Shown: positions 12,522 to 21,811, numbered from the stretch's first letter. The stretch: 64,000 bases of DNA from Barthelona sp. PCE (GCA_040285745.1 JAUFOR010000007.1:1-64000); one strand, 5' to 3'. Numbers and translations: made by a program. The notes: a model not told the origin generated them from the letters alone.

Positions 12522-13415
12522 ATGCCAAAGAATCCCAATGAGATTAAGAGCAAAACGAAACGTCATCAAGTGAAAGTTCAGAACAAAGTTCTTAAGAATC
12601 GTGAAAAACATAAGCTTAGGCGAGAAAGAAAGCGTATTGCAGCTGAAACTGGTAAACCCTATGTACCAGAACAGATGCCAGTCACCATTGATGAAAAGAG
12701 AATTGCTGAACTGGATTTCGTCGATAAAACAGATCCTATTGTCCAAACTGAAGAACAATTTGATGAATTCAGTGGTATGTTCAGGGGAGATCGCACTGCA
12801 AAGGTGCTCATCACTTTGAAACAAGATGCTAGCGCAAAGATTAGACCTTTTATAAGGGATTTTATGTTTATGTTCCCCCACGGAGAATTTATTGAACGTG
12901 AGACAAAGACTGTTGAGGAGTTGCAAAATTATGCAATTGAAAACGATTTTACAGGCATTCTTATCTTCAATGATAAAGATCATGAAATTGTTGGGCTCAT
13001 GCACATTCATCTTCCTTATGGACCAACAGCTTATTACAGAATGAGTTCATGCGTGTGCCGCAAGAACATTAGGAATTGTGGCAAGCCACTAACATTTCCT
13101 CCTGAGATATCCGTTAAGAATTTTTCGACTCGTCTTGGTGTTCGAGTTGGACGTATGTTAAGGACATTGTTTCCCAATGCTGAGCGTAGGGATGCTAGAC
13201 AGATTGTAATGGTTAAGAATCAACGTGATTACATGTTTTTTAGATTTCACAGATACATATTCAATACCAAAGAAGATGTTCGCATTCAAGAATTAGGACC
13301 GCAATTCACTCTAAAATTAAGATGGATAAGCGATGGTTTATTCACTCCATTCAAGGTTTATGAGTGGAAATACAGAAAGGACAATTACACTGATCGTAAG
13401 AGATTTTTCCTATAG
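12522..13415 (+). CDS. RPF1: Ribosome production factor 1 (Brix domain)
   Basis: The 297-residue protein has a basic N-terminus (KSKTKRHQVKVQNKVLKNR) and a full Brix domain. C-terminal landmarks are FSTRLGVRVGRMLRTLFP, QRDYMFFRFHRYIF, ELGPQFTLKLRW and the terminal RKRFFL, which match eukaryotic RPF1 closely. RPF1 binds pre-rRNA in the nucleolus and is needed for ITS2 processing and 60S subunit assembly. The start is the ATG at 12522 (MPKNPNEIK), 4 nt after a CCCTTCTCA element. The stop TAG (13413-13415) is one base from the stop of the convergent gene on the other strand, so the two 3' UTRs must overlap. Confidence 0.95.
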   Translation: MPKNPNEIKSKTKRHQVKVQNKVLKNREKHKLRRERKRIAAETGKPYVPEQMPVTIDEKRIAELDFVDKTDPIVQTEEQFDEFSGMFRGDRTAKVLITLKQDASAKIRPFIRDFMFMFPHGEFIERETKTVEELQNYAIENDFTGILIFNDKDHEIVGLMHIHLPYGPTAYYRMSSCVCRKNIRNCGKPLTFPPEISVKNFSTRLGVRVGRMLRTLFPNAERRDARQIVMVKNQRDYMFFRFHRYIFNTKEDVRIQELGPQFTLKLRWISDGLFTPFKVYEWKYRKDNYTDRKRFFL

Positions 13416-13416
13416 A

Positions 13417-16356
13417 TTATTTGATCTTTGTTTTATCCATAACATCTTGGTAACTTGCTAAATTTAGCTGATTGTGGCATAATTCGCACTTTTCAAAACC
13501 AGTGCTTGAAATAAAACTAGCACCACAACTCTCACAAAGTAAGCTAGTGTCTGAATTTGGTAAATGTAACAAAGTTCGATGACAAAGCAACAACATTGAA
13601 TCACACCGGTTACATTTTAGTGTATTCATCGATATCTCACCCTGACGACAATGAGGACATATACACTGTCTTCCACTAATCATCTTGCTTTTCTGTAAAG
13701 CCTTACCCGCCCCACTTAGTCCGATTTCAATCAGGAATGCACCTGCTTCGTAACAAGCAGAGCGGTAATGACTCTTGAGCAAATTAAGGGAAGGGACGAA
13801 CAATGCAGCCTTCACACGCATTGCCGATTCAGCACGTTCATTGCTGATTAACATTCGAACTTTACCGTACATTGCATACGATCGAAGCTGTGACATCTCA
13901 TCAAAAGAATGTTCTGTTTCTTTAAGTTTCCTTAGTGCAACAACACTCATTTCCCTCCAGTTTCCGTCTATAAACAATGGTTTGATCTCTTGTAAAACGT
14001 CATTACGACTCTTCAGAGAAATTCTCAACTTCGGTGTTCCTCCAGTGTTGGAACTACCCCACAGCTCAGGATCAAAGTCTCTCTTCCTCTTGAACAGATT
14101 ATTTTTGGGGGATGGTGATGGCGATGATACTTCAACATCAGGAGATTGGATATCAAGTGTAGCTACGCTGTTAATAGGTTCAGGAACAGGTGAGATTTCC
14201 TCCTTTGGTGAAGATTTCTTCTTTCCACGTAATTTGCGATAACAGGGCATTGAATCCAGGTTTGTCATCCAAACATCTGTTGAAGTCATGGTACCAATAC
14301 GATGGGCCAATGGAGGTAATGGATCATCCTCTGAAGCATCAATGGAACGTGAAAATGGTTGCAAAACTAATGTATCATTTATACATGACAGTAGAGTACG
14401 GGTGGCACCGACAGCAGCCATAATACCAATCAACACAAGCTTGTTTTCAGGACTCATGTCAGTGAGAGACACTGGCATTCCTTTAGCAGCCTCAGCCAGC
14501 TTACGAATTGCTTCATCATTAACAGTAATGAGATCAACGTACCGTAAAATCCAAAACTTATTGTTTAACACACATGAGAAGAAGAAACGTTCCGGGAAAT
14601 CGATGGGGAAACATGCAATTGAGTCATCCTGAATAAAATTCAAAGAAGGACATGCTGTATAAATAGGCAATGTTGAAGTACTGTTGAAAAAAAGAAAATT
14701 ATCGTGAATAGATCCTTTAAGTGCTGGAGCAAGGAACATTTTAGAACGGAATGATTCAAAAGAAAGAAGAGGATCCGTTTTAAAACAGCCTTCACTCCAA
14801 TCTGCAAATCCCCATCCACAGAAAAGCTCAACCAAAACCATTGAGGTTTCAGGCACATGATGAACACTACGAATAGGAACAGGAAACTCAACACTGAAAC
14901 CTTGGTTTCCTGCCTCCTTCTCATCAAATATCCACAAAGTATTCACATCTGTCAGCAATACACAGTCATTGAGACCAATCATTCCATTTGGCGAAAAATC
15001 TAAACGCTTCTCAACACCGCTGAGGAACACTAACCGATCAGACAATATATATTGACCTGAATAATGAGTACATGTTCCCACACCACTAACAGGCGAACTT
15101 TCCGCCTCTTTTTTATCATTGAGATGAAGAGTCACCGAATGCGCTACGTTTTGCTTCACAAAAACAATTTGTTCATTAGATATTGATGCATGAGAGCAAG
15201 GTGAAGAAAATATCACCTCTCCATTGAATATCACCTCCAAATTATATGTATCCTTTTCAACTAACTGCAGCAAGACGAATATTCCAGGTTCAAACTCCCA
15301 TGCCTGAACGATGGGATAAGTAGCGGTTAGAACTTCGGTGGATACAAAATCGTTGATCTTAAGAAGCTTATTGTAATCAGAGACGATATATTCTGAGACC
15401 AAGGGTTGTTTTGGACGAATGAACTCTTTAGTGTGACAAATTCTCTGAAATAAGACATGTGACAAAACCACACACTCTTTCTTATTGTAAAACGCAACAA
15501 CACCTTGATCGTTACACACAGTAACCACCTTGGGGGTGAACCTGTCTGGGAACTGAACTTCATCAATAATTTGAAAAGTAAGCTTATCAAGCAGCAACAC
15601 AAAATTTTTGTAAACTACAATAACTATCCCATTAATGTGCTCAACGAACAATATATTCCACGGAATCGTGATACTTACGCTGTTAGTGTCATACTCCCCA
15701 TCTACTCCAATTTTTAGCAGCGTACTCTCACCTTCCTTAAGAGATAATATACCATTATCAGACTTTATGGCAAATAAGCTATTCAAACTGTCCAGCTTAT
15801 CACATGCTTCACAAGTGTTGATGTTGAATACTCTTCGAGGACTTCCATCGTAAACTGTCACCAAATGATTCTTCAACAAGTACAACCCATCAACCTTCTT
15901 TCCTCCTGATGGAATGATCACACGCTCGTTTGTAGAGATGTAGTAAATAAAAAGGGACTTCGTGTTGTCCAAACAACGACCAAATACAATATCAATTCCA
16001 TTCATATTAACAAAATCCAATTTAAAATCAACCATTGAGTATCTCTGTACTCTGTCGGGTGCTGCCTCGGTGTATACGAAGAGCATACCGTTGGAAAATA
16101 CAACAAGAAGTTCAAAAAGTGCCTCAACCTTTGATGGACGAGCTGAAATGTAAATAGGATCCATATCTTGAGGTAGTTGCAATGTGGGAAGTGTGGATAT
16201 CCTGGGATCGTTGTATATAGGTACAAATACAACCTCATGGGAATACAGACATGCTAAAATTGGAGCATGACTTAGCAACGTAATACATTTGCTATTATTT
16301 GTGATATCAACGATACCAGATATCGAGTGCAGAAATGGTGCCCTCTTGATGACCAT
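13417..16356 (-). CDS. Beta-propeller and zinc-ribbon protein; possible TSET TTRAY-like subunit
   Basis: The 979-residue protein has an N-terminal two-thirds made of beta-strand-rich blades without clear WD signatures, probably one or two beta-propellers. A Ser/Pro/Lys-rich linker with KLRISLKSR follows (near residue 780), then a helical stretch. The last 80 residues (about 899-979) carry four CxxC pairs (CPHC, CNRC, CESC, CELC), two zinc ribbons. This order, including the Lys/Arg-Ile motif after the propellers and the terminal zinc ribbons, resembles the TTRAY/TWD40 subunits of the TSET/TPLATE coat. That match is from memory and weak; a vacuolar or IFT-type propeller/solenoid protein is an alternative. 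I start at ATG 16356 (MVIKRAPF) because a longer start would overlap the divergent ArfGAP gene. Only 63 bp separate the two ATGs. Confidence 0.75.
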   Translation of the reverse strand: MVIKRAPFLHSISGIVDITNNSKCITLLSHAPILACLYSHEVVFVPIYNDPRISTLPTLQLPQDMDPIYISARPSKVEALFELLVVFSNGMLFVYTEAAPDRVQRYSMVDFKLDFVNMNGIDIVFGRCLDNTKSLFIYYISTNERVIIPSGGKKVDGLYLLKNHLVTVYDGSPRRVFNINTCEACDKLDSLNSLFAIKSDNGILSLKEGESTLLKIGVDGEYDTNSVSITIPWNILFVEHINGIVIVVYKNFVLLLDKLTFQIIDEVQFPDRFTPKVVTVCNDQGVVAFYNKKECVVLSHVLFQRICHTKEFIRPKQPLVSEYIVSDYNKLLKINDFVSTEVLTATYPIVQAWEFEPGIFVLLQLVEKDTYNLEVIFNGEVIFSSPCSHASISNEQIVFVKQNVAHSVTLHLNDKKEAESSPVSGVGTCTHYSGQYILSDRLVFLSGVEKRLDFSPNGMIGLNDCVLLTDVNTLWIFDEKEAGNQGFSVEFPVPIRSVHHVPETSMVLVELFCGWGFADWSEGCFKTDPLLSFESFRSKMFLAPALKGSIHDNFLFFNSTSTLPIYTACPSLNFIQDDSIACFPIDFPERFFFSCVLNNKFWILRYVDLITVNDEAIRKLAEAAKGMPVSLTDMSPENKLVLIGIMAAVGATRTLLSCINDTLVLQPFSRSIDASEDDPLPPLAHRIGTMTSTDVWMTNLDSMPCYRKLRGKKKSSPKEEISPVPEPINSVATLDIQSPDVEVSSPSPSPKNNLFKRKRDFDPELWGSSNTGGTPKLRISLKSRNDVLQEIKPLFIDGNWREMSVVALRKLKETEHSFDEMSQLRSYAMYGKVRMLISNERAESAMRVKAALFVPSLNLLKSHYRSACYEAGAFLIEIGLSGAGKALQKSKMISGRQCICPHCRQGEISMNTLKCNRCDSMLLLCHRTLLHLPNSDTSLLCESCGASFISSTGFEKCELCHNQLNLASYQDVMDKTKIK

Positions 16357-16419
16357 GTTAACGCAGTATAAACTTGAAAACGCATTTATCTTCCATCTCT
16401 TCACTTTCTTCCGTGTAAT

Positions 16420-17547
16420 ATGTTTGGGAGGAATTCTGGGCATCAATTGAAGCAAGAAATCAAACAGTTAAACCGTGAACCGGGTAACAAACGCTGTGCT
16501 GATTGTAACAGTCTTGGAGCTAACAATATCGTTGTAGATTTTGGTATTTTCGTATGTCCTTCGTGTGCTGGTATGCATAGAGATATGAATTTTGGAGTCA
16601 AAAGCTTATCTGCAGCTGTATTTACCAGAGATGATGTTAAGAAGGTTAAACAGTGTGGAAATGAAATGAGCAATAGCAAATTCCTTGCGGACATATCTGA
16701 ATCTATTCCTGATAAAAAGAACACTTCAGCATTCCGAAACTTTTTGCGAGAGAAGTATGTTAATAAGAAGTTTCTCTTCGACAATCATGGTGTTTTTGGT
16801 AACCAGAAGGAGGAAGCAGCAGTTAGCGCTACTGCTGCTGTTGAATCATCAAAAACAGAGACTACAGAGGCATTTAGCTGGGGAAATGCAGAAACACAAC
16901 CGCAAAATAATATGTTTTTGTTTGAAGAACACAAAAAGAAAGAAGAGTTCCTCCCGGAAGTACAACAACATACAAATGAGACAGAAAACTTCTTTTTTGA
17001 TGCTGAAGAACCCGTCTCAAAACCTACAGTTGCACAACAACCATTTTTTGAGGAAAAGAAACCTGCTTCTTCCAACGACGATATGTTTTCTTTCTTTTCT
17101 AACACACCAACAACTGTAATCAAAGAACCAACACCCAATAATGAACCCCAACCCACTAGCATAACAAAGACAGATGTTTCATTTTTTGAAATTGGACCTA
17201 AAAAGGTGGATAGTCAGCCAACCAAAGCAGAAACAAATTCTAATTCAAAAGATTTATTTTCTCTTCTTAACTTTGAAGAACAACCTAAAGTAACTGAGAA
17301 AAAGCCTGCTGCTGCTATGCTGGACTTCAGTTCTATTCAAGATAAACCTAAAGGTACTTCTTTTAGTGATTTAATTGGGAATATTCATGAATCAACTACG
17401 AAACGCTCCAAACCTGTATTTGGAACAGCTGTTAGTGGGACAAAACAATCTTCCAATCCATTCATGGACAATACATCTGAACCTGCACAACAACAGAATG
17501 CCACCCGGAAGAAAAATGCTAGTTTTGCTCATTTATTTGAGTTTTAA
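16420..17547 (+). CDS. ArfGAP protein with NPF motif (AGFG/SMAP-like)
   Basis: The 375-residue protein begins with an ArfGAP domain (residues about 9-125). Zinc-binding cysteines are C26, C29, C46 and C49, followed by HR with R54 as the catalytic arginine finger. The domain stimulates GTP hydrolysis on Arf GTPases at budding membranes. The rest is low-complexity, rich in Asn/Pro/Glu/Lys, with scattered FFF, DMFSFF and DLFSLL patches and one NPF tripeptide near the C-terminus (SNPFMDN), which is the EH-domain ligand. This fits a clathrin-pathway ArfGAP of the AGFG/SMAP type. The ATG at 16420 follows a TCACTT initiator-like sequence by about 20 nt. Confidence 0.9.
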   Translation: MFGRNSGHQLKQEIKQLNREPGNKRCADCNSLGANNIVVDFGIFVCPSCAGMHRDMNFGVKSLSAAVFTRDDVKKVKQCGNEMSNSKFLADISESIPDKKNTSAFRNFLREKYVNKKFLFDNHGVFGNQKEEAAVSATAAVESSKTETTEAFSWGNAETQPQNNMFLFEEHKKKEEFLPEVQQHTNETENFFFDAEEPVSKPTVAQQPFFEEKKPASSNDDMFSFFSNTPTTVIKEPTPNNEPQPTSITKTDVSFFEIGPKKVDSQPTKAETNSNSKDLFSLLNFEEQPKVTEKKPAAAMLDFSSIQDKPKGTSFSDLIGNIHESTTKRSKPVFGTAVSGTKQSSNPFMDNTSEPAQQQNATRKKNASFAHLFEF

Positions 17548-17644
17548 ATATCAAACGTGTTCTTAGAGGGTTATTGAGTACTAGGTAATGTAAATATTAC
17601 GAGAAAATAGTGTTTCCACTTTTTTTTTTTTAATTCACGTGATT

Positions 17645-18763
17645 ATGGATTCCTTTGACGTTCTAAAACGTTGCATAAAACCACAAATTCTCGAAACGCT
17701 GGTTACACTGTCTAAAACTCTCAAATTCCCAGAACTGGCAGAAAGTATTCCAGTTCTAGCCGATATGAACCATACATTACTCCAATATCCAGCCACAACA
17801 CTCGAATGCCCGTCATACCTACTGCATTGTGCGAACATAACGGATGAATCAATTTTTGCACCACAAGCAATCATTCTTTGTCCAACAAGAGAAGTTGTGG
17901 TTGCTTTATCAGAATACAGTGAACAATTACTGGAGAAAACTTCCATTTTCACTGCAGGTTTTTGGGGAGGAACCAGTCTTGATGCAGATTTCAAAAAAAT
18001 TGCTCGAAATCCACAAATACTGATTGGTGCACCTGGAAGACTTATGCATATATTAAACGACTCCAAAATACCACTTTCCAATGTGAAAACAATAGTATTT
18101 GTCAATGCACATGGACTTCTAACGTCTGGTTTCAGCAACCATGTTTCTAACATTACCAATTTACTTCCTTCTAACGTACAAACTGTGTTTTCGGCGGTCA
18201 CGGTTGATACACACTTACAAAGAATCATAAACAGAATTGCACCAGATATTGTACGTATTTCTCAACCCCTTTCAGTTTTGTATGATAATATTGAACATTC
18301 TATGATCATCACACCGGAGAAATCTGAAGCAGCAATGAGAGATATGGTTTTAACCATTTTATCCAATGTATTATATACTCAATGTGTGATTTTTCCTCCA
18401 AACAAAGAAATAGAAGAATATGCACAATTTTTATCCTCAAATGGTATCCATTGTGCCGTTATGACAGGTGGATTACCTCAAGCAGAACGTGAACACCAAC
18501 TGAAATCTTTTAGAAACGGTAATTTGCGTGTTCTTGTTGGCTCAGGTGTTATTGAAGGTAATGTAATTCTGAGAAACATAGATTTAATCATAAATGTTGC
18601 CCCCATTTCGTCTCCACAATACGCTGCACATTGTACGTTGCTTAACATTACACGTGGAAAGCCAAGGTGTGTAACCATTTCAGGAAAAAGTTTTAACCTA
18701 CCACGGGTTCGAATTGGTAGAATTGACGTTGAAAATTTGGAAATACTTAACATTATAGATTAA
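17645..18763 (+). CDS. Degenerate DEAD-box helicase-like protein (pseudoenzyme)
   Basis: The 372-residue protein follows the two-RecA-domain layout of a DEAD-box helicase but lacks the catalytic residues. Preserved: a motif Ia-like CPTREV (residues 79-84), a GG, an Ib-like GAPGRL and the overall spacing. Lost: Walker A (AxTGxGKT becomes PATTLECP at 49-56, with no Gly-Lys-Thr), DEAD (becomes VNAHG near 150), SAT (becomes SAV near 183) and HRxGR (becomes HCTLLNIT near 330). Length and order are nearest to the eIF4A/DDX39 core type. It should not hydrolyse ATP, so a scaffold or RNA-binding role is inferred. The frame is intact over the full length, which argues against a decaying pseudogene. Its TAA overlaps the stop of the convergent RAD1-like gene in a shared TTAA. 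I chose ATG 17645; the upstream GTG is not a likely start. Confidence 0.8.
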   Translation: MDSFDVLKRCIKPQILETLVTLSKTLKFPELAESIPVLADMNHTLLQYPATTLECPSYLLHCANITDESIFAPQAIILCPTREVVVALSEYSEQLLEKTSIFTAGFWGGTSLDADFKKIARNPQILIGAPGRLMHILNDSKIPLSNVKTIVFVNAHGLLTSGFSNHVSNITNLLPSNVQTVFSAVTVDTHLQRIINRIAPDIVRISQPLSVLYDNIEHSMIITPEKSEAAMRDMVLTILSNVLYTQCVIFPPNKEIEEYAQFLSSNGIHCAVMTGGLPQAEREHQLKSFRNGNLRVLVGSGVIEGNVILRNIDLIINVAPISSPQYAAHCTLLNITRGKPRCVTISGKSFNLPRVRIGRIDVENLEILNIID

Positions 18764-19671
18764 ATTTCCTCTTCACTATCATCCTCCAGTGGAGCTCTCA
18801 ACACAACCGTTTCCTCTTCTTCTTCTTCTTCGTTTTCTGCATTAGCTTCTTCAACGGTGAGTAACCCAGAAGGTGCTTCTTGTGGCCAAATAAGTAGCTC
18901 AACATCAAACCCGATAGCTGAGTCTTTCGTCTGAGACACGTAACGTAATCCCATCAATCCTCTTTCATCGATGCGAATGGTGCACTCATCAATCTTTTTG
19001 GGGAGTGGAACACGCTGAGCCCCTTGTAATATATGGGGGTATCTTATCTCAAACGGACTATATATATTTAACATTGTAACACACGTTGATTGCGGTGATA
19101 TAACGGTTTTAGTCTTAAGTGCGACTCCTAAATTTTCAATAATCAATTCAGTGGCTTGTTGATTGCTTCTTAATAAAAAACATGTTCCTGGAAGATTGAA
19201 AAAAAACGATGGGTGGACACTACATCTCATATGGAACACAAGGTTCTGTAGTTGATCATATGGAATGCTGTCTTCCTGTTGTAATAGGCAAATTTCGTAT
19301 TCATAGAGTGGAGTCCTATTTATGAGAACTGAAAGACTTAAAACATCTATTGAACTCTCTTTTAACGCAATGACAAACTCATAGTGGCTTTCGTATGCGA
19401 GTGCATTTACCAAACTATTTAAAATAGTTAACAACTGCCTGGCTTTTACGCAAATAACAACAGGCATTGCTGATTCTAATGTATAATGTGTAAAAGTGGA
19501 ACTAGGAAGCACGACATATGAATTACTACTGCCAAACTTTGTGTGAAAAATAAGCTGCTCACTATTAACCTCAATTGTTAATAAAGCCTGTTTTGATGCA
19601 CCCCGACCAGCTGAGAGTTGCACCACGTCCATAAAGGTGCGTGCTGAATCAAGAACTAAGTGAAATACCAT
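18760..19671 (-). CDS. RAD1: RAD1-like subunit of the 9-1-1 checkpoint clamp
   Basis: The 303-residue protein has the size and alternating strand/helix pattern of a PCNA-fold clamp subunit. The C-terminal block TIRIDERGLMGLRYV, then FDVELLIWPQE, corresponds to the conserved end of RAD1 (IRTDxRGxLSLQYM...FVEYYCxPDEE). The mid-part with LLTILNSLVNAL fits the first-domain helix. An acidic tail follows (EEEEEEETV). RAD1 with RAD9 and HUS1 forms the ring loaded at damaged DNA to activate checkpoint kinase signalling. HUS1 is the main alternative. The ATG at 19671 lies 73 bp from the divergent coiled-coil gene. Confidence 0.65.
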   Translation of the reverse strand: MVFHLVLDSARTFMDVVQLSAGRGASKQALLTIEVNSEQLIFHTKFGSSNSYVVLPSSTFTHYTLESAMPVVICVKARQLLTILNSLVNALAYESHYEFVIALKESSIDVLSLSVLINRTPLYEYEICLLQQEDSIPYDQLQNLVFHMRCSVHPSFFFNLPGTCFLLRSNQQATELIIENLGVALKTKTVISPQSTCVTMLNIYSPFEIRYPHILQGAQRVPLPKKIDECTIRIDERGLMGLRYVSQTKDSAIGFDVELLIWPQEAPSGLLTVEEANAENEEEEEEETVVLRAPLEDDSEEEI

Positions 19672-19744
19672 AAAAAAAGCCTATAATGATTGAAAGCAGT
19701 AAGATAAGGTAAAACGAAACGTATATTGTTAACCATCCTTTTTC

Positions 19745-20569
19745 ATGCCAAGAAGTGCAGTAGGGAAGAGAACAGGGCTTCCAGTTTCCCCAAAATCTCG
19801 CAGATCAGGAAAGCGACCTTCTTCATCAACTAAAAGTCGGCGCCATTCGAAACAAGGGGTTACAAGTCTCAAAAATTCGACTAAGGGCATTGCCAAGCGT
19901 AAGGTAAGACAGAATTTAAACGAACTTATGAACTCTGAAGATTTCGAGGAAGCAATTTCTAGTCTTGCTCCATTATCACAGAATACAGGGTCAGAGGCGT
20001 ATGAAACAAGCCAGAGTCTCAGTTCTTTGTGTGATTTACTTGCAAATCAGAAGAGCGCGAGTGATAATTTGTTGAAGGCACTTCGCGCTTCCAGTCAACG
20101 AACTAAAGATACCAAAAGCAAATTAAAGAACATAACCGTGACTCTAAACCGACTTAAAGAGCATTATGACCATGGTAGTATCAACATTGAGAATCACGAT
20201 AATTGGGATACAGTAAGTGTTTTTTCTGTTAATAGTACAGTACCATTAACAACACTGGAGAATCTAGAAGAGAAACTTAAAGTAGGTGGTTTGGATGAAG
20301 ATCGTAAACAACGAGACAAAATTAAGCAAGAGCGTAGCATGGCGAAGATGGAAAAAATGTTGCAAGAGAGAGATTTAATAATTGAAGACCTTCAGAACAC
20401 AATGAAGGACCAACAAGTTAAACATCACAACAATCTTAAAACAGCATTAAATCAATTAAAAAGTCTTGCTGGAAGAATTCAAGAACTTGAGAAACTTTTG
20501 AATGAAAAAGATCGAATAATCAAATCGCAACAGGATCAGTTGGATGTGTTGAGTGAAAATAGGAGTTGA
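19745..20569 (+). CDS. Coiled-coil protein with basic Ser/Pro-rich head
   Basis: The 274-residue protein has a very basic head (residues 1 to about 60; KRTGLPVSPKSRRSGKRP) with SP dipeptides, a middle acidic/Ser region, then a heptad-rich coiled coil over about 170-270 (QELEKLLNEKDRIIKSQQDQ). I recognise no family. A basic head plus coil would fit a microtubule, basal-body or chromatin-associated structural protein, but that is inference. The ATG coincides with the final A of a CCTTTTTCA element (19737-19745), so the leader would be close to zero. The next Met is about 60 codons on, so this start is probably right. Confidence 0.75.
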   Translation: MPRSAVGKRTGLPVSPKSRRSGKRPSSSTKSRRHSKQGVTSLKNSTKGIAKRKVRQNLNELMNSEDFEEAISSLAPLSQNTGSEAYETSQSLSSLCDLLANQKSASDNLLKALRASSQRTKDTKSKLKNITVTLNRLKEHYDHGSINIENHDNWDTVSVFSVNSTVPLTTLENLEEKLKVGGLDEDRKQRDKIKQERSMAKMEKMLQERDLIIEDLQNTMKDQQVKHHNNLKTALNQLKSLAGRIQELEKLLNEKDRIIKSQQDQLDVLSENRS

Positions 20570-20839
20570 GAATTGCATGTATATTGGTTTGTGTTTATAG
20601 TATGCTGATTTTAATTAAATGATTGTAAATTATCAGCTTTTAAATGGTGTTTTATTGTTTACGATAGTCTTTTGCAGTTTTAATGCAATGATAAAGTGCA
20701 GGTCTATTTAGTCTACTTATTTGAAAGTTTAGACACGCTACATGTGGTCGCAAACGTTTTTTAATGTCCTTTAAATATAACAGAACTAGGTGAAACAAAA
20801 TAATGTGTGGAAACACACATCTCACCCATTTCTCTCTCA

Positions 20840-21811
20840 ATGACACTACCGGACCCACTCAGCCCCATGGCGTTCCGTTCTTGCTTCACTGAAGATTACT
20901 TAAATTCACCAGACGATGATAGCGATTTATTTCAATTACCTGAGCCACTTTCAGCTCGAATCAGCAATTTTAGTTTGCGATCTCCCATTCTCCCGGTCCC
21001 TATGACCGTTATTGAGCCCGAACTAACTCCAAAAAGGGATATTAGAGCACCCCCTGTCCCTCAAACAACACGTGTTTATCGTAAGTCGAGGAAAAGTGTA
21101 CACGGTACACCCATTGCAACCCAGGTAGACCGTTTAAAGAGATCACTAGAGTTGGAACGCAAACAGAACAAAAAGTTAATGATGCAACTAGATACCGCGG
21201 TTGCTGATCGTGTTCGTGAGTTAGAAGATGCCGTAAAAGACATGGAAAAGACAATCAAAGACCTGAAGAAGGAGAATTTGGGTATGGATCGCACCATTAA
21301 AACACAATCAAACGAATTAATGAAAAATGATGATTTTGATGATTTTATAGAGAAGCAACGCCTTGAAATTGAATACTTAACCAAAACAAACAAAACTTTG
21401 ATGCGTGAACGTAAGGAAAATGCGAGTGAAATGGAGATTTTAAAGGGTGAAAATCGTGCTTATGTCCGAAAAATCGATTTACTTGAACATGAAAATGAAG
21501 ACCTTGCCAAAGAATTGGAGCTCAAGACTCAAGAATATCTAGATGCCGATGAAAAGTTAATCGACTTGGAGAATAAGTTGAACTTCCACATTTCTCATCG
21601 CAAAAAATCTATTGAGCTTATGGATGATGATTTAGTTCAAAAGAACTCTGATTTGCTGTTGAGCCAGCATCTAGAGATCCGAGAATTTGATTCTCCTGTT
21701 GCACAACCTTCACAACCTTCACACCAACAAATTGAAGCACAGAGTGATATTGAACATGAATTCCCTGACATTCAAGTAACATATAGTCCTACTAAGATAC
21801 GCCACATTTAA
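20840..21811 (+). CDS. Coiled-coil protein with proline-directed phosphosite motifs
   Basis: The 323-residue protein has a first third (1 to about 100) that is disordered, with many SP/TP dipeptides (LDPLSP-like, NSPDDD, RSPILP, ELTPKR). Residues about 105-270 form a charged coiled coil, and the tail is Gln/Pro/Ser-rich and ends YSPTKIRHI. I recognise no family. SP/TP sites at both ends suggest cell-cycle kinase control (inference). I use ATG 20840 (MTLPDP), which follows ACCCATTTCTC at 20824-20834; the longer frame from 20807 begins with GTG. It sits 270 bp downstream of another coiled-coil gene on the same strand. No clear sequence identity links the two. Confidence 0.75.
   Translation: MTLPDPLSPMAFRSCFTEDYLNSPDDDSDLFQLPEPLSARISNFSLRSPILPVPMTVIEPELTPKRDIRAPPVPQTTRVYRKSRKSVHGTPIATQVDRLKRSLELERKQNKKLMMQLDTAVADRVRELEDAVKDMEKTIKDLKKENLGMDRTIKTQSNELMKNDDFDDFIEKQRLEIEYLTKTNKTLMRERKENASEMEILKGENRAYVRKIDLLEHENEDLAKELELKTQEYLDADEKLIDLENKLNFHISHRKKSIELMDDDLVQKNSDLLLSQHLEIREFDSPVAQPSQPSHQQIEAQSDIEHEFPDIQVTYSPTKIRHI

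Noticed and set aside
18700-18720. GGGTTCGAATTGG resembling a tRNA T-arm
   Set aside because: It lies inside the pseudohelicase coding frame, with no matching acceptor or D-arm around it.
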